DNA from: an uncultured Sphingobacteriales bacterium
Lineage (GTDB): Bacteria > Bacteroidota > Bacteroidia > Chitinophagales > Chitinophagaceae
Direction of reading: 5' to 3'
NCBI GenBank assembly: GCA_946887085.1
Contig: CAMPKG010000044.1
Location: 1 to 14,387, forward strand
DNA: 14,387 nucleotides
The notes beneath the pieces are model-generated. The model ran no database searches. It was not told where the DNA came from and worked only from the letters and a program-made list of their open reading frames with translations. A program made the position numbers and the translations under genes. This document shows positions 1-6,988 of the stretch, one piece after another. Numbering within the stretch: the first letter of the stretch is position 1; every line of letters begins with the position of its first letter.

Positions 1-2
1 AT

Positions 3-611
3 ATGGAACTGGATGAAATGAAAAATATGTGGCAGCGTCATGAGCAACAGCTCAGCCACAATCGCATGCTGAATGAAAAGATCATCAGCAATATGCTCAG
101 AGACAAATCAAAAAATGAGTTGCAAAAGATGAGCAATATGGAGCTGGTGGGTGCCGCACTCTGTGGTATTCTCATACTCTTGTTTGCCATGATGGCTGAA
201 CGGATGAACACCGACGTACTACTTGTATGTTATGTATTCGCTCTAGCTTGCATTCTCCTCAGCCTCACTGCCAGCGTGTACAAGATCAATTTTTTGTCGA
301 ACACGGACCTGGGCAAACCCGTAACAGAAACAACAAACAGGATGCAGCGCTTCAGGCTTTTCATTGTGAAAGAAAGATTGGTTTCGCTATTGCTGACCCC
401 TTTTCTTGTCGTCACCATACTGGCGGTGGTCACCTACTGGATATACGACCGCAACATCTTTAATGAGATAGAAACATATGCATGGCGCGTTGGTGCTGCG
501 CTGGCGCTTGGCATACCTACAATGCTCTTTATCTATCGCAGGTTTTATTTCGACAGCATCAGGCAAATAAACAGTAACCTGCGCGAACTGGAAGAGTTCA
601 AACGTGTTTAA
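3..611 (+). CDS. Hypothetical four-helix membrane protein
   Basis: A 202-residue protein that I do not recognise as a characterised family. The first 45 residues are charged and hydrophilic and look helical. They are followed by four hydrophobic segments at about 48-66, 71-93, 127-148 and 161-179, and a short charged C-terminal tail (about 180-202) containing LRELEEFKRV. The arrangement suggests an inner-membrane protein with a cytoplasmic N-terminal helix. From memory, proteins opening with MELD-x-MK-x-x-W are common in Bacteroidota directly after ECF sigma factor genes, so a sigma-factor-linked role is possible, but no sigma factor is visible because the window begins two bases before this ATG. 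The start is plausible for that family, but an upstream extension cannot be excluded. It ends in TAA, 70 bases before the next gene. Confidence 0.75.
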   Translation: MELDEMKNMWQRHEQQLSHNRMLNEKIISNMLRDKSKNELQKMSNMELVGAALCGILILLFAMMAERMNTDVLLVCYVFALACILLSLTASVYKINFLSNTDLGKPVTETTNRMQRFRLFIVKERLVSLLLTPFLVVTILAVVTYWIYDRNIFNEIETYAWRVGAALALGIPTMLFIYRRFYFDSIRQINSNLRELEEFKRV

Positions 612-634
612 AAACCTATAAAAGCGGCAAATAG

Positions 635-692
635 ATATGCAGCATTTTTCAAAGGCATAGTTTTTTAGCCTGTCCTGGAAAATGCTGCATAT
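635..692 (+). promoter_or_regulatory. Long inverted repeat spanning the start codon of the next gene
   Basis: Left arm 635-651 and right arm 676-692 are complementary over 17 positions with one G:U-type mismatch; 14 bases (635-648 against 679-692) are perfect. The 24-base loop contains a minor AGGC/GCCT pairing (653-656 with 668-671) around a run of six T. The ATG at 682 lies wholly in the right arm and the alternative ATG at 691 straddles its end. In mRNA this would sequester the translation start of the iron permease-like gene. It does not look like an intrinsic terminator, because no T run follows the right arm. The pairing is read directly from the sequence; the regulatory role is inference. 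Confidence 0.6.
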
Positions 693-1188
693 GCCAAGCA
701 AAAAGCGGGGCCCTCTTTATAACTTGTTTGACCGGTTCTCCAACCGTGTTACCAAAATCACAGGCAGCCCTATTGCTTTTATTGTTGCTTTGGCCGCGAT
801 CATCACCTGGGCGGTTACAGGGCCGATATTCGGGTTTTCGGACACCTGGCAGCTGGTCATTAACACCGGGACCACCATCATCACCTTCCTGATGGTATTC
901 ATCATCCAGCAATCACAAAACAAAGAAACTGTGGCGCTGCATTTAAAATTGAACGAGCTTATTGCCGCCAGCAAAAATGCAAGCAATCGTCTTATTGATA
1001 GCGAGGACTTTACAGAAGACGAACTGGAGACCATCAAAAAATATTATGTAAAACTATCTTCACTGGCGCAGAAAGAAAATGACCTCTTTTCTACACATTC
1101 CCTTGACGAGGCACAGAAGGACCATGCGGAGAAGCTACAGGCAAATGTCGATGGCACTCATATCGAAGAGAGTCCAGACAAACCATAA
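682..1188 (+). CDS. Low affinity iron permease family membrane protein (PF04120-like)
   Basis: A 168-residue protein of the family annotated as low affinity iron permease (COG5478, named after yeast Fet4). The family core is present: a short basic amphipathic N-terminus (YNLFDRFSNRVTKITGSP), a first membrane segment at about 30-48, the conserved FSDTWQLVINTGTTIITFLM region with a second membrane segment at about 57-75, then IQQSQNKE and the LKLNELI helix at about 88-94. The last 60 residues are charged and probably cytoplasmic. Bacterial members are much shorter than Fet4 and iron transport has not been shown for them in general, so the name should be taken loosely. Two starts are possible, ATG 682 and ATG 691; both lie in the right arm of a strong inverted repeat. 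No Shine-Dalgarno sequence is visible. Confidence 0.82.
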   Translation: MLHMPSKKRGPLYNLFDRFSNRVTKITGSPIAFIVALAAIITWAVTGPIFGFSDTWQLVINTGTTIITFLMVFIIQQSQNKETVALHLKLNELIAASKNASNRLIDSEDFTEDELETIKKYYVKLSSLAQKENDLFSTHSLDEAQKDHAEKLQANVDGTHIEESPDKP

Positions 1189-1191
1189 CAC

Positions 1192-1219
1192 TATTTAATA
1201 CGCAAACTCGTGTTGAATA
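1192..1219 (+). terminator. AT-rich hairpin just after the iron permease-like gene
   Basis: Bases 1192-1202 can pair with 1209-1219 over 11 positions (two of them G:U) around a six-base loop, starting four bases after the TAA of the preceding gene. It is AT-rich and lacks a T run downstream, so it is at best a weak 3' end signal. The rest of the 133-base gap up to 1321 is T/G-rich, presumably holds the promoter of the CAP-domain gene, and shows no exact TAnnTTTG motif. Confidence 0.3.
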
Positions 1220-1321
1220 ACCGTTTGTCGCATTCGCCGGCCGATTTATCATTTTGTTTGCAATTGTGCTTGTTTTGGGGCATTTGTTTTTTGCGCGTGC
1301 TGAACATTTAAAGCAGGAATT

Positions 1322-1861
1322 ATGAACGGAAAGAAATGGACACAGTATATCACTTCGGTAATTATAGCTATCTCCATCACATTTGCGTCGTGTACCAAGG
1401 ACGACGATAGCATATTCACCCCCACTCCTTCTACACCAAACAACCCTTCTACTCCATCAACGGTAAGTGAGCAGAAACTATTGCAGCTTGTGAATAACGC
1501 GCGCAGCCAGGGTTGCAATTGCGGCAATACCTGGTATCCTCCTGTTGCACCGGTGGGTTGGGATGATCAGCTAGAGGCGGCAGCCCAAGGCCATAGCAAC
1601 TGGATGAACCAGAACAATACACTATCGCATACCGGCGCGGGCGGCTCAGACCCCGGCGACCGTATAACAGCCGCCGGCTATCAGTGGCGTGCATATGGAG
1701 AGAACGTTGCGGTTGGTTATCCCACGGAAGAAGCCGTGATACAAGGCTGGCTCAACAGCGAAGGCCATTGCAAGAACATCATGAACGGCACCTTTACTAA
1801 AATGGGAGTAGCCGTAAGCGGCCGATACTGGACGCAGGAATTTGCCACACCAAGAAACTAG
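1322..1861 (+). CDS. CAP-domain (SCP/PR-1-like) lipoprotein
   Basis: A 179-residue secreted lipoprotein. The N-terminus is a type II signal peptide ending in a FASC lipobox (Cys24), followed by an acidic, Ser/Thr/Pro-rich linker at about 25-49. The CAP domain runs from about residue 50 to the end: SEQKLLQLVNNAR, AQGHSNWM with His91, LSHTG with His103, YGENVAVG with Glu127, the W-x-x-SEGH-x-x-NIM motif with His149, and a final YWTQEF. The conserved His and Glu residues of the CAP cavity are therefore present. The role of bacterial CAP proteins is mostly unknown. Cys65, Cys67 and Cys150 could form a disulphide. The protein would sit on the outer membrane or periplasmic face. It shares a CTAG with the convergent NUDIX gene: its TAG is 1859-1861 and the other stop is 1858-1860 on the opposite strand. 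Confidence 0.9.
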   Translation: MNGKKWTQYITSVIIAISITFASCTKDDDSIFTPTPSTPNNPSTPSTVSEQKLLQLVNNARSQGCNCGNTWYPPVAPVGWDDQLEAAAQGHSNWMNQNNTLSHTGAGGSDPGDRITAAGYQWRAYGENVAVGYPTEEAVIQGWLNSEGHCKNIMNGTFTKMGVAVSGRYWTQEFATPRN

Positions 1862-2322
1862 GTCGTTAGTTTTTGTAACAGTTCCCGTACAAGCCCCGCT
1901 TGTGCGGGATTTATTTTGTCAAGCGCAACGTCAAAACTGAACCACCCTGCCCTATCCACTTCCGGCGCGTCTATCCATTTGCCTGAACGTGGTGGCCATT
2001 CGAGTCTGAACGTATTGCTGATGATATCGGTGATATCCAGGTCTCCTTCTGCCGCCCATGCATATACCAGTTTGCCGCTTTTCTGCTTAACAGGCGTCAG
2101 TTCCTGAAACTCCAAAGCGGGAACGAACTGACCCGTCTCTTCGTGAAACTCCCGTTTTGCTACCGTCAACGGATCTTCGCTTTCATCAAATTCCCCTTTG
2201 GGTATCGACCATGCACCGGCATCGCGTTTAACATGCAATGGCCCACCGGGATGTACAAGCAAAAATTCCGGATCGTCATTGATGAACCTGTATAGCAAGA
2301 TCCCTGCGCTTTTCTTAGGCAT
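1858..2322 (-). CDS. NUDIX hydrolase (COG4119-like)
   Basis: A 154-residue cytoplasmic pyrophosphohydrolase. The NUDIX box is at residues 43-65: G43, E49, and REFHEETG, which fits GX5EX7REUXEEXG; only the final hydrophobic position is changed (Gln65). The N-terminus (PKKSAGILLYR), then LLVHPGGP and GAWSIPKGE, resembles the predicted NTP pyrophosphohydrolase group COG4119, whose substrate is not established. Metal-binding glutamates of the box are intact, so activity on a nucleoside diphosphate-linked substrate is expected. The start codon overlaps the upstream DUF2147 stop by one base (TAATG), indicating a two-gene operon with coupled translation. The 3' end overlaps the convergent CAP gene by four bases, leaving no room for a separate terminator. 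Confidence 0.9.
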   Translation of the reverse strand: MPKKSAGILLYRFINDDPEFLLVHPGGPLHVKRDAGAWSIPKGEFDESEDPLTVAKREFHEETGQFVPALEFQELTPVKQKSGKLVYAWAAEGDLDITDIISNTFRLEWPPRSGKWIDAPEVDRAGWFSFDVALDKINPAQAGLVRELLQKLTT

Positions 2323-2768
2323 TAATCGGCTTTGTGCCAGGTAGTAGTGCGGCCTATCATCGAGACACCCACATACCCGCGCACGTCCAGTTTTTTACCA
2401 TTGAGCGTCATCTTGCAGGAATAGGTTTTGCCGTTCTTAGGATCGTAAATAGTACCGTCCTCATACTCATTAGAGCCATCTTTCTCAAAACCCTTTAGTA
2501 TAGTAAGGCCAATGATGGGGGTACTACGTTTGTTGGGATCAGGGTTGCGCGCATCCACTTTCTGTTTGCCGTCAACTGTCGGCTTTTTCAACCACACAAC
2601 TTTACCGTAGAACTGGTTGTCGCGGGCTTTGAAAATCTGCACTTTTGCTGTCTGTTCCTCGTTGAACCAAAATCCTTCTATGGGATCGTTTTGTCCAAAA
2701 GATGCATAGCTGACACCGGTTAAAGAAAATAAAATAAGGAACAAGCGTACGAAGTAAATCCTGAGCAT
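2322..2768 (-). CDS. DUF2147 secreted protein
   Basis: A 148-residue protein with a signal peptide (hydrophobic core about 5-22, cleavage probably near Ala22-Gln26) and one DUF2147 domain filling the mature part. Family marks visible in order are IEGFWFNEE, FYGKVVWLKKP, PIIGLTILKGF, DGTIYDPKNGKTYSCKM, LDVRGYVG and GRTTTWHK. The fold is lipocalin-like in solved family members, as far as I recall, and the protein should be periplasmic or at the outer membrane; the ligand and function are unknown. The ATG is the first in frame and gives a good signal peptide. It is the first gene of the pair with the NUDIX hydrolase. The 89-base gap upstream has no exact TAnnTTTG motif, so read-through from the head-GIN gene cannot be excluded. 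Confidence 0.88.
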   Translation of the reverse strand: MLRIYFVRLFLILFSLTGVSYASFGQNDPIEGFWFNEEQTAKVQIFKARDNQFYGKVVWLKKPTVDGKQKVDARNPDPNKRSTPIIGLTILKGFEKDGSNEYEDGTIYDPKNGKTYSCKMTLNGKKLDVRGYVGVSMIGRTTTWHKAD

Positions 2769-2857
2769 AACTCGTCATTTTAACCTATTCAATTTACTGA
2801 TTTTTCCCCATAGCCCGCGCATGGAGAACGTTAATATTGCTAAAAACTGTAAATGAA

Positions 2858-3589
2858 TTAGTTAGCCTCAGCTATCTCGCCTGCGCCGGCTATGCTCTGT
2901 GTGATGGCCGGGTGGCCTTTGTAGCGGATAGAGCCTGCGCCGGCAATATCTGCATCCAGTTTCTCCGAAGCGTTGACCTCTATGTCACCCGCCCCGGTCA
3001 CGTTGGCTACCACTTGCCTGGCCGCTAAAGGAAATGCGGTTACTTCGCCTGCGCCTGTTACATCAAATACCGCTTTGGTTACTGAACCGCCTTTGATATC
3101 AAGATCGCCGGCACCCGACATGTTTGCTGTGAAGGTATTGGCGGTAATGTTATCAATGGTCACATCGCCGGCTCCGGATACTTCAAGGTCGAAATTCTGT
3201 GCAGTGACGTTGCCTTGTATCTCAGCCTCAGCTGCTCCTGATATTTCAAGATTAGCGAGGGAATTGGTTGTAATAGTTGCCAGCACATCTCTGTCTGAGT
3301 CGATGTGCACCAGGTCGTCAACATAAATACGAAGGGTATTTCCTCTTACTTCTGTCTTTACCAGTTTCAGAAGGTTGTTGTAGCCGCTCAGCTCAAAGGA
3401 TGGCTGTGCTGCGCTGTCAACTTTGATAACCGCTTTTATCGGCGCTTCAATTTGGATGGTAGAGAATGAACCTACAGTACGTGTTTCGGTACCTGATTCA
3501 CCTTTGCCTTTGGTCACATTTCTTTTGCAGGAAATGAACGTTGCAGATGCAATAACAAGTGCAGTAACAAAAAGAAGGCCTTTTTTCAT
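2858..3589 (-). CDS. Head-GIN domain (DUF2807) lipoprotein
   Basis: A 243-residue lipoprotein, with start chosen at ATG 3589 because MKKGLLFV begins a good lipoprotein signal ending in FISC (Cys21); the open frame extends upstream to 3655 but those residues are not signal-like and would overlap the preceding gene. The mature part matches the putative auto-transporter adhesin, head-GIN domain (PF10988): a leading strand region with FSTIQIEAPIKAVIKV, then a beta-helix of repeated GAG/GAA turns (ISGAAEAEI, VSGAGDVTI, MSGAGDLDI, VTGAGEVT, VTGAGDIEV, IAGAGSI, IAGAGEI) spaced 18-21 residues from about 117 to 240. It is envelope-associated and of unknown function. The gene follows the CxxC gene by 41 bases and has no clear promoter or terminator between them, so it may be transcribed with the oxidase operon. 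Confidence 0.9.
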   Translation of the reverse strand: MKKGLLFVTALVIASATFISCKRNVTKGKGESGTETRTVGSFSTIQIEAPIKAVIKVDSAAQPSFELSGYNNLLKLVKTEVRGNTLRIYVDDLVHIDSDRDVLATITTNSLANLEISGAAEAEIQGNVTAQNFDLEVSGAGDVTIDNITANTFTANMSGAGDLDIKGGSVTKAVFDVTGAGEVTAFPLAARQVVANVTGAGDIEVNASEKLDADIAGAGSIRYKGHPAITQSIAGAGEIAEAN

Positions 3590-3630
3590 ATAGTTGTGGT
3601 GTTTAGAAAAGTTGAAAAAGGCCGGTAGCA

Positions 3631-3840
3631 CTATTGACTCTTGTTGCTCCGCCACCAGATAAAACCGATAGTCCCCATCAGCGCAAGCGGCAAAGCAGCC
3701 AGGTAAAGGATACCCCCGTTCAGCCCGCGGGCACTTTTATCGTCAAGCCCTGCAGCGGTCTTTGTACACATCGAGCAGCCCTGCGCATACACCGCCGGGG
3801 CAGTCACCAAAAGCATCATCACGATCAGCAGCCTTTTCAT
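3631..3840 (-). CDS. Small CxxC membrane protein of the oxidase operon
   Basis: A 69-residue protein I cannot assign to a named family. It has a signal peptide (about 1-19, ending in AVYAQ), immediately followed by a GCSMC motif with Cys22 and Cys25, a short hydrophilic stretch, and one membrane segment at about 43-63, then a basic tail RSNKSQ. The cysteine pair would face the periplasm close to the membrane. The gene lies 41 bases after the DUF420 gene and is the last of the oxidase assembly genes. A role in copper handling or thiol exchange during oxidase maturation is an inference from the motif and the neighbours SCO and DUF420. The clean signal peptide and ATG start support it being a real gene despite the length. 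Confidence 0.8.
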   Translation of the reverse strand: MKRLLIVMMLLVTAPAVYAQGCSMCTKTAAGLDDKSARGLNGGILYLAALPLALMGTIGFIWWRSNKSQ

Positions 3841-3881
3841 AAGTATAAAATTAGGCGATTAAACACTTACTGCCAAAACTC

Positions 3882-4424
3882 TCAGGCATAGTAGGGCGAT
3901 ATCAGTATATATACCAACACACCCGTTACACTCACATAGAGCCACAAAGGCCATGTGTACCGGGCCAGTTTTTTGTGTTTCTCAAACTCCCCCGTCAGCG
4001 AACGGTAGGCAGTGAATAATATGAAGGGAAGAATGATGGCTGCAAGGAAAATATGCGTTATAAGAATAAAGAAATAGATGTAACGAATAGCCCCCTCACC
4101 GCCAAACCTTGTATCGCCAGCGAGCAAATGGTGCGCTATATAAGATACAAGGAATAGAACAGAAAGCGCCATAGCTCCCAGCATCACGTTCCGGTGCAGT
4201 ATATAACGTTTGTTCTTGATTGCAACAAAACCTACCAGCAAAAGGATAGATACGAAGGAATTGATAATAGAATTGATAAGCGCGAAAATGTGGACATCAA
4301 ATCCGAGGTCCACTTCCAGCTTCACCCGCGAGAGGATCACGATGGCAGCGAATATCACGAACGAAACGGTAAGTATCAGCAGGCGGGCAGTCTTATCGTT
4401 CTTCTTTAGTACAGGGGTAAGCAT
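3882..4424 (-). CDS. DUF420 (CtaM-like) oxidase assembly membrane protein
   Basis: A 180-residue integral membrane protein with five hydrophobic segments at about 13-32, 46-69, 83-101, 114-138 and 158-177. It matches the DUF420 family, with the typical LINSIINSFVSILLLVGFVAIK, RYILHRNVML, SYIAHHLLAG, ITHIFLAAIILPF and KKLARYTWPLWLYVSVTGVLVY stretches condensed here in part; conserved histidines are His45, His77, His98, His99 and His124. Staphylococcal CtaM of this family is needed for an active haem-copper oxidase, so a maturation role is likely. It begins four bases after the SCO stop codon and so is almost certainly co-transcribed with it. The ATG at 4424 gives the expected family length. 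Confidence 0.88.
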   Translation of the reverse strand: MLTPVLKKNDKTARLLILTVSFVIFAAIVILSRVKLEVDLGFDVHIFALINSIINSFVSILLLVGFVAIKNKRYILHRNVMLGAMALSVLFLVSYIAHHLLAGDTRFGGEGAIRYIYFFILITHIFLAAIILPFILFTAYRSLTGEFEKHKKLARYTWPLWLYVSVTGVLVYILISPYYA

Positions 4425-4428
4425 GTGA

Positions 4429-5145
4429 TTATTTCTTTTTTCTTTTCTTCTCGAGCGTCAGCAAAACTACATCATCCGCACAACGTTTCAGGTCAGCACT
4501 GTCGAGGCCATTATAGTAACCCCTGACATACCTGTCCTTATCTATCAGCACCAGTTTCTCGGTATGGATGAAATCATCGGCACCGCCATCGCCCGGTTGT
4601 ACCGAAACACGCAATTCGTTACGGGCGAAATTATAGATGTCCTGTTTTGCGCCGGTAAGGAACCACCAGCGGTCATGATCGGCGTTGAACTTGTCGGCAT
4701 AGGCACGTAGCACCTGGAACGAATCGTGTTCGGGGTTTACCGTCATCGATACGAGATGCACATTGGTCTCTATCTTGGTCCTGATCTTCGAATCTTTCCG
4801 GAAAGCATTTTGCAAGAGCCCCATATTGGCTGTGAGCTTAGGGCAAACTGATGGGCAGCGTGCGAAAAAGAAATTGACCACTACTACTTTACCCGCCAGG
4901 TCTTTGTTCAGGGAAATGCGCTGGCCAAGCTGGTTGGTCAGCGTAACATCTGCTACCTTGTGATAGATAGTGTCGGAAACGGTTTGTCCATCCTCTACCC
5001 GGCTTTCCACCCGTTCGGGAAGATAATAACCCGGCAGATTGACCTTGTCTTTTTTAAAAGTCTTGGCCAGTATAAAAAGAGATAGCGGTAGCAAAACCAC
5101 TACCGCTATCGCCAATAATATGCCTGATATTGTTTTTCTACTCAT
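4429..5145 (-). CDS. SCO1/SenC/PrrC family copper chaperone
   Basis: A 238-residue membrane-anchored thioredoxin-fold protein. A single N-terminal membrane segment at about 7-28 places the rest in the periplasm. The copper-binding set of the SCO family is complete: CPSVC with Cys97 and Cys101, and His194 in DDFIHTEKLVLID. The fold is further marked by GKVVVVNFFF before the motif and VHLVSMTVNPEHDS after it. SCO proteins load or reduce the binuclear CuA site of oxidase subunit II. The C-terminus is an unusually basic KKRKKK tail. It lies 12 bases after the subunit IV gene and four before DUF420, inside the oxidase operon. Subunit II, its expected client, is not encoded in the window. Confidence 0.94.
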   Translation of the reverse strand: MSRKTISGILLAIAVVVLLPLSLFILAKTFKKDKVNLPGYYLPERVESRVEDGQTVSDTIYHKVADVTLTNQLGQRISLNKDLAGKVVVVNFFFARCPSVCPKLTANMGLLQNAFRKDSKIRTKIETNVHLVSMTVNPEHDSFQVLRAYADKFNADHDRWWFLTGAKQDIYNFARNELRVSVQPGDGGADDFIHTEKLVLIDKDRYVRGYYNGLDSADLKRCADDVVLLTLEKKRKKK

Positions 5146-5157
5146 TCAGTCTTTCAA

Positions 5158-5574
5158 TTAACGCACCGGCGTCGAGGTATTCATGTGCAACCAGAAACCA
5201 CCGTCGGCAAGGAAGGCGATAATGAACCAGATGAACAGTGACAATGGGATCAATACTGTTATCATAAAGCTCTTGATCTCATCGCCAAGGTGCATGAATA
5301 CCGACACGATATAACCGGCTTTGAACAGGGTAAGTACCAGGAAGATCGTATTGATGATGCCTTTAGGAATGCTGTAGCTGAAGTACATACCAAGTAATAC
5401 CTCAACAATAGTCACCGCCAGCAGTATCCAGAATACTTTCCAGATACGGCCCACTTGTTTCTTACTGTCGGGGGAGTTGATATCGGTATGATGCTGCATA
5501 ATACCTGAATAAAGCTTCGACTGGTCGCCTTCGTACAGGTGCTGGATGTTATCGCTATTATGATGCTGTGACAT
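5158..5574 (-). CDS. Cytochrome c oxidase subunit IV family protein
   Basis: A 138-residue inner-membrane protein. The first 40 residues are hydrophilic and His-rich, followed by three membrane segments at about 46-65, 73-95 and 103-123, as in the small subunit IV (CyoD/CtaF-like) of bacterial haem-copper oxidases. The second segment ends in KAGYIVSVFMHLGDE, a recognisable family signature (KA-x-x-I-x-x-FMHL). Subunit IV does not bind cofactors and is thought to stabilise the assembled oxidase. The N-terminal extension is somewhat longer than in classic subunit IV. It is 29 bases after the larger subunit III and 12 bases before SCO. Confidence 0.9.
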   Translation of the reverse strand: MSQHHNSDNIQHLYEGDQSKLYSGIMQHHTDINSPDSKKQVGRIWKVFWILLAVTIVEVLLGMYFSYSIPKGIINTIFLVLTLFKAGYIVSVFMHLGDEIKSFMITVLIPLSLFIWFIIAFLADGGFWLHMNTSTPVR

Positions 5575-5603
5575 TATGCTAAGATTAGTTTAGGTTGTGA
5601 TGA

Positions 5604-6350
5604 TTATAACAGATAGAAGCAGGTGAATACGAATACCCATACCAGGTCTACAAAGTGCCAGTAAAGACCGATCTTCTCAACCATTTCGTAATGGCCGCGA
5701 CGCTCGTAAGTACCGTTGATAGTGTTGATCAATACTATGATGAGGAAGACAACACCACTGGCAACGTGGCCGCCGTGGAAACCGGTGATGGTAAAGAAGT
5801 AGTTATAAAAATCGTGGGTAGCCTGCATGCCATGATCGGGAAGAGCAGCAGTCACCTTGGCATCGTTCATGTTGAAGAACTTGTGTATCTCTGTAAGTGG
5901 TGTAGCAGGATCAGTGAAAGAGCCCCACCATGCATTCAGATGGTTTAAGTGTGTCCACTCCCAAGCCTGGCAGCTAAGAAATGCGATACCACCAATGATG
6001 GTCCAGAGCAACCATTTGATAACACCCCTGCGGTCGCCATAGTGACCGGCGTGTACCGCCAGTACCATTGTTACCGAAGACATGATCAGGATAAAGGTCA
6101 TCAAGCTCACAAACAACAATGGAAGGTTTGCGTGGCCCATGAAAGGGAACGCGTGGAATACGTGGTTAGGGTCGGGCCATACCGCGCTGAAGAAGCGGGT
6201 AGTACCATAGGAGATAAGGAATGCGCCGAATGTGAACGCATCCGAAAGCAGGAAAAACCACATCATCATCTTCCCGTAGCTCACGTTAAACGGTGAGCGT
6301 CCACCACCCCATGCCTTCTGATCCGCTGCTGCTGTAGCTGAATGTGCCAT
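5604..6350 (-). CDS. Haem-copper oxidase subunit III (longer paralogue)
   Basis: A 248-residue multi-pass membrane protein of the subunit III family. Hydrophobic segments lie at about 27-48, 76-98, 110-127, 184-211 and 230-247, with a longer loop at about 132-180. Typical motifs are FLLSDAFTFGAFLISY near residue 33, CQAWEWTHL with Glu131, FHGGHVASG at 191-199 and YWHFVDLVW at 230-238. Subunit III stabilises the catalytic core and helps proton uptake in characterised oxidases. It follows a shorter subunit III gene after 54 bases; paired subunit III genes are a common arrangement in Bacteroidota. The gap has a TAACTTTA sequence one base off the TAnnTTTG consensus, but I do not call a promoter there. 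Confidence 0.93.
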   Translation of the reverse strand: MAHSATAAADQKAWGGGRSPFNVSYGKMMMWFFLLSDAFTFGAFLISYGTTRFFSAVWPDPNHVFHAFPFMGHANLPLLFVSLMTFILIMSSVTMVLAVHAGHYGDRRGVIKWLLWTIIGGIAFLSCQAWEWTHLNHLNAWWGSFTDPATPLTEIHKFFNMNDAKVTAALPDHGMQATHDFYNYFFTITGFHGGHVASGVVFLIIVLINTINGTYERRGHYEMVEKIGLYWHFVDLVWVFVFTCFYLL

Positions 6351-6404
6351 AAATTAGTTTAAAGTTACTTTGCTGTGAATTTGGGTGCGAATTTCGAAAA
6401 TACT

Positions 6405-6974
6405 TTATTGATTTGCCAGAAAGAACACAAATAAATAAATCCACAATACATCAACAAAATGCCAGTATGTCGCCATGATTTCCAGGCCTGTTGCATTGTA
6501 AATCTTCACTCTTGTTCTAAAGGCGCGGAAAAATACAATTAATAAAGCAATTATGCCACCCGCGATATGCAATAAATGTAACCCGGCAATGATGAACAGG
6601 AAAGACTCGCTGGGATTGCCGTCTACCCTGATGTTATTCGCGTACAATTGGCTGAAGCCCATGTACTGAAACAAGGCAAACAAGATGCCCAGGACCAGCG
6701 TAGCCGTTACGAGCATACGGAACATAGGCATGCGGCGCTGCTTGAATGCGCGAACGCCCAGGTGCATGGTTAAGCTGCTTACTAAAATGGCGATCGTGGA
6801 CACCCAGAATATTGATGGCAGCGGGTAGTCTCTCCAGTTGCCCTGTGCCTGGCGTACTATGTAAGCGCTGGTAAGTCCGGCAAACATCATCACGATGCTC
6901 GCTATCGCTATCCAGAGCGCGAATTTGTGTGGGTGGATCTTTCTTCTCTGCACTGTAGTTGCGGTCCCTTCCAT
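6405..6974 (-). CDS. Haem-copper oxidase subunit III (shorter paralogue)
   Basis: A 189-residue member of the subunit III family with five predicted membrane segments at about 18-38, 54-74, 87-108, 124-149 and 167-187. Family motifs are GLTSAYIVRQ near 33, GLHLLHIAGG at 131-140 and YWHFVDVLWIYLF at 170-182. By eye, the glutamate found at position 131 of the longer paralogue aligns with Gly106 here (FQYMGF against CQAWEW), so the two are probably not interchangeable. It is 14 bases after the haem O synthase gene and 54 before the second subunit III. Length near 190 residues is usual for the short subunit III in this phylum. Confidence 0.9.
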   Translation of the reverse strand: MEGTATTVQRRKIHPHKFALWIAIASIVMMFAGLTSAYIVRQAQGNWRDYPLPSIFWVSTIAILVSSLTMHLGVRAFKQRRMPMFRMLVTATLVLGILFALFQYMGFSQLYANNIRVDGNPSESFLFIIAGLHLLHIAGGIIALLIVFFRAFRTRVKIYNATGLEIMATYWHFVDVLWIYLFVFFLANQ

Positions 6975-6988
6975 ATCTCAATTAAGAA

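Noticed and set aside
2800..2830. Possible hairpin with a T run between the head-GIN and DUF2147 genes
   Set aside because: The stem is only six pairs with a bulge and the T run lies before, not after, the stem in the plus direction; in the minus direction it is followed by A residues.
2973..3326. A 117-codon plus-strand frame with repetitive SPAP motifs
   Set aside because: The repeats are the antisense reading of the GAG/GAA turn codons of the head-GIN gene.
5949..6296. A 115-codon plus-strand frame inside the subunit III gene
   Set aside because: It is antisense to clear subunit III motifs and is rich in charged and His residues in a way typical of shadow frames.
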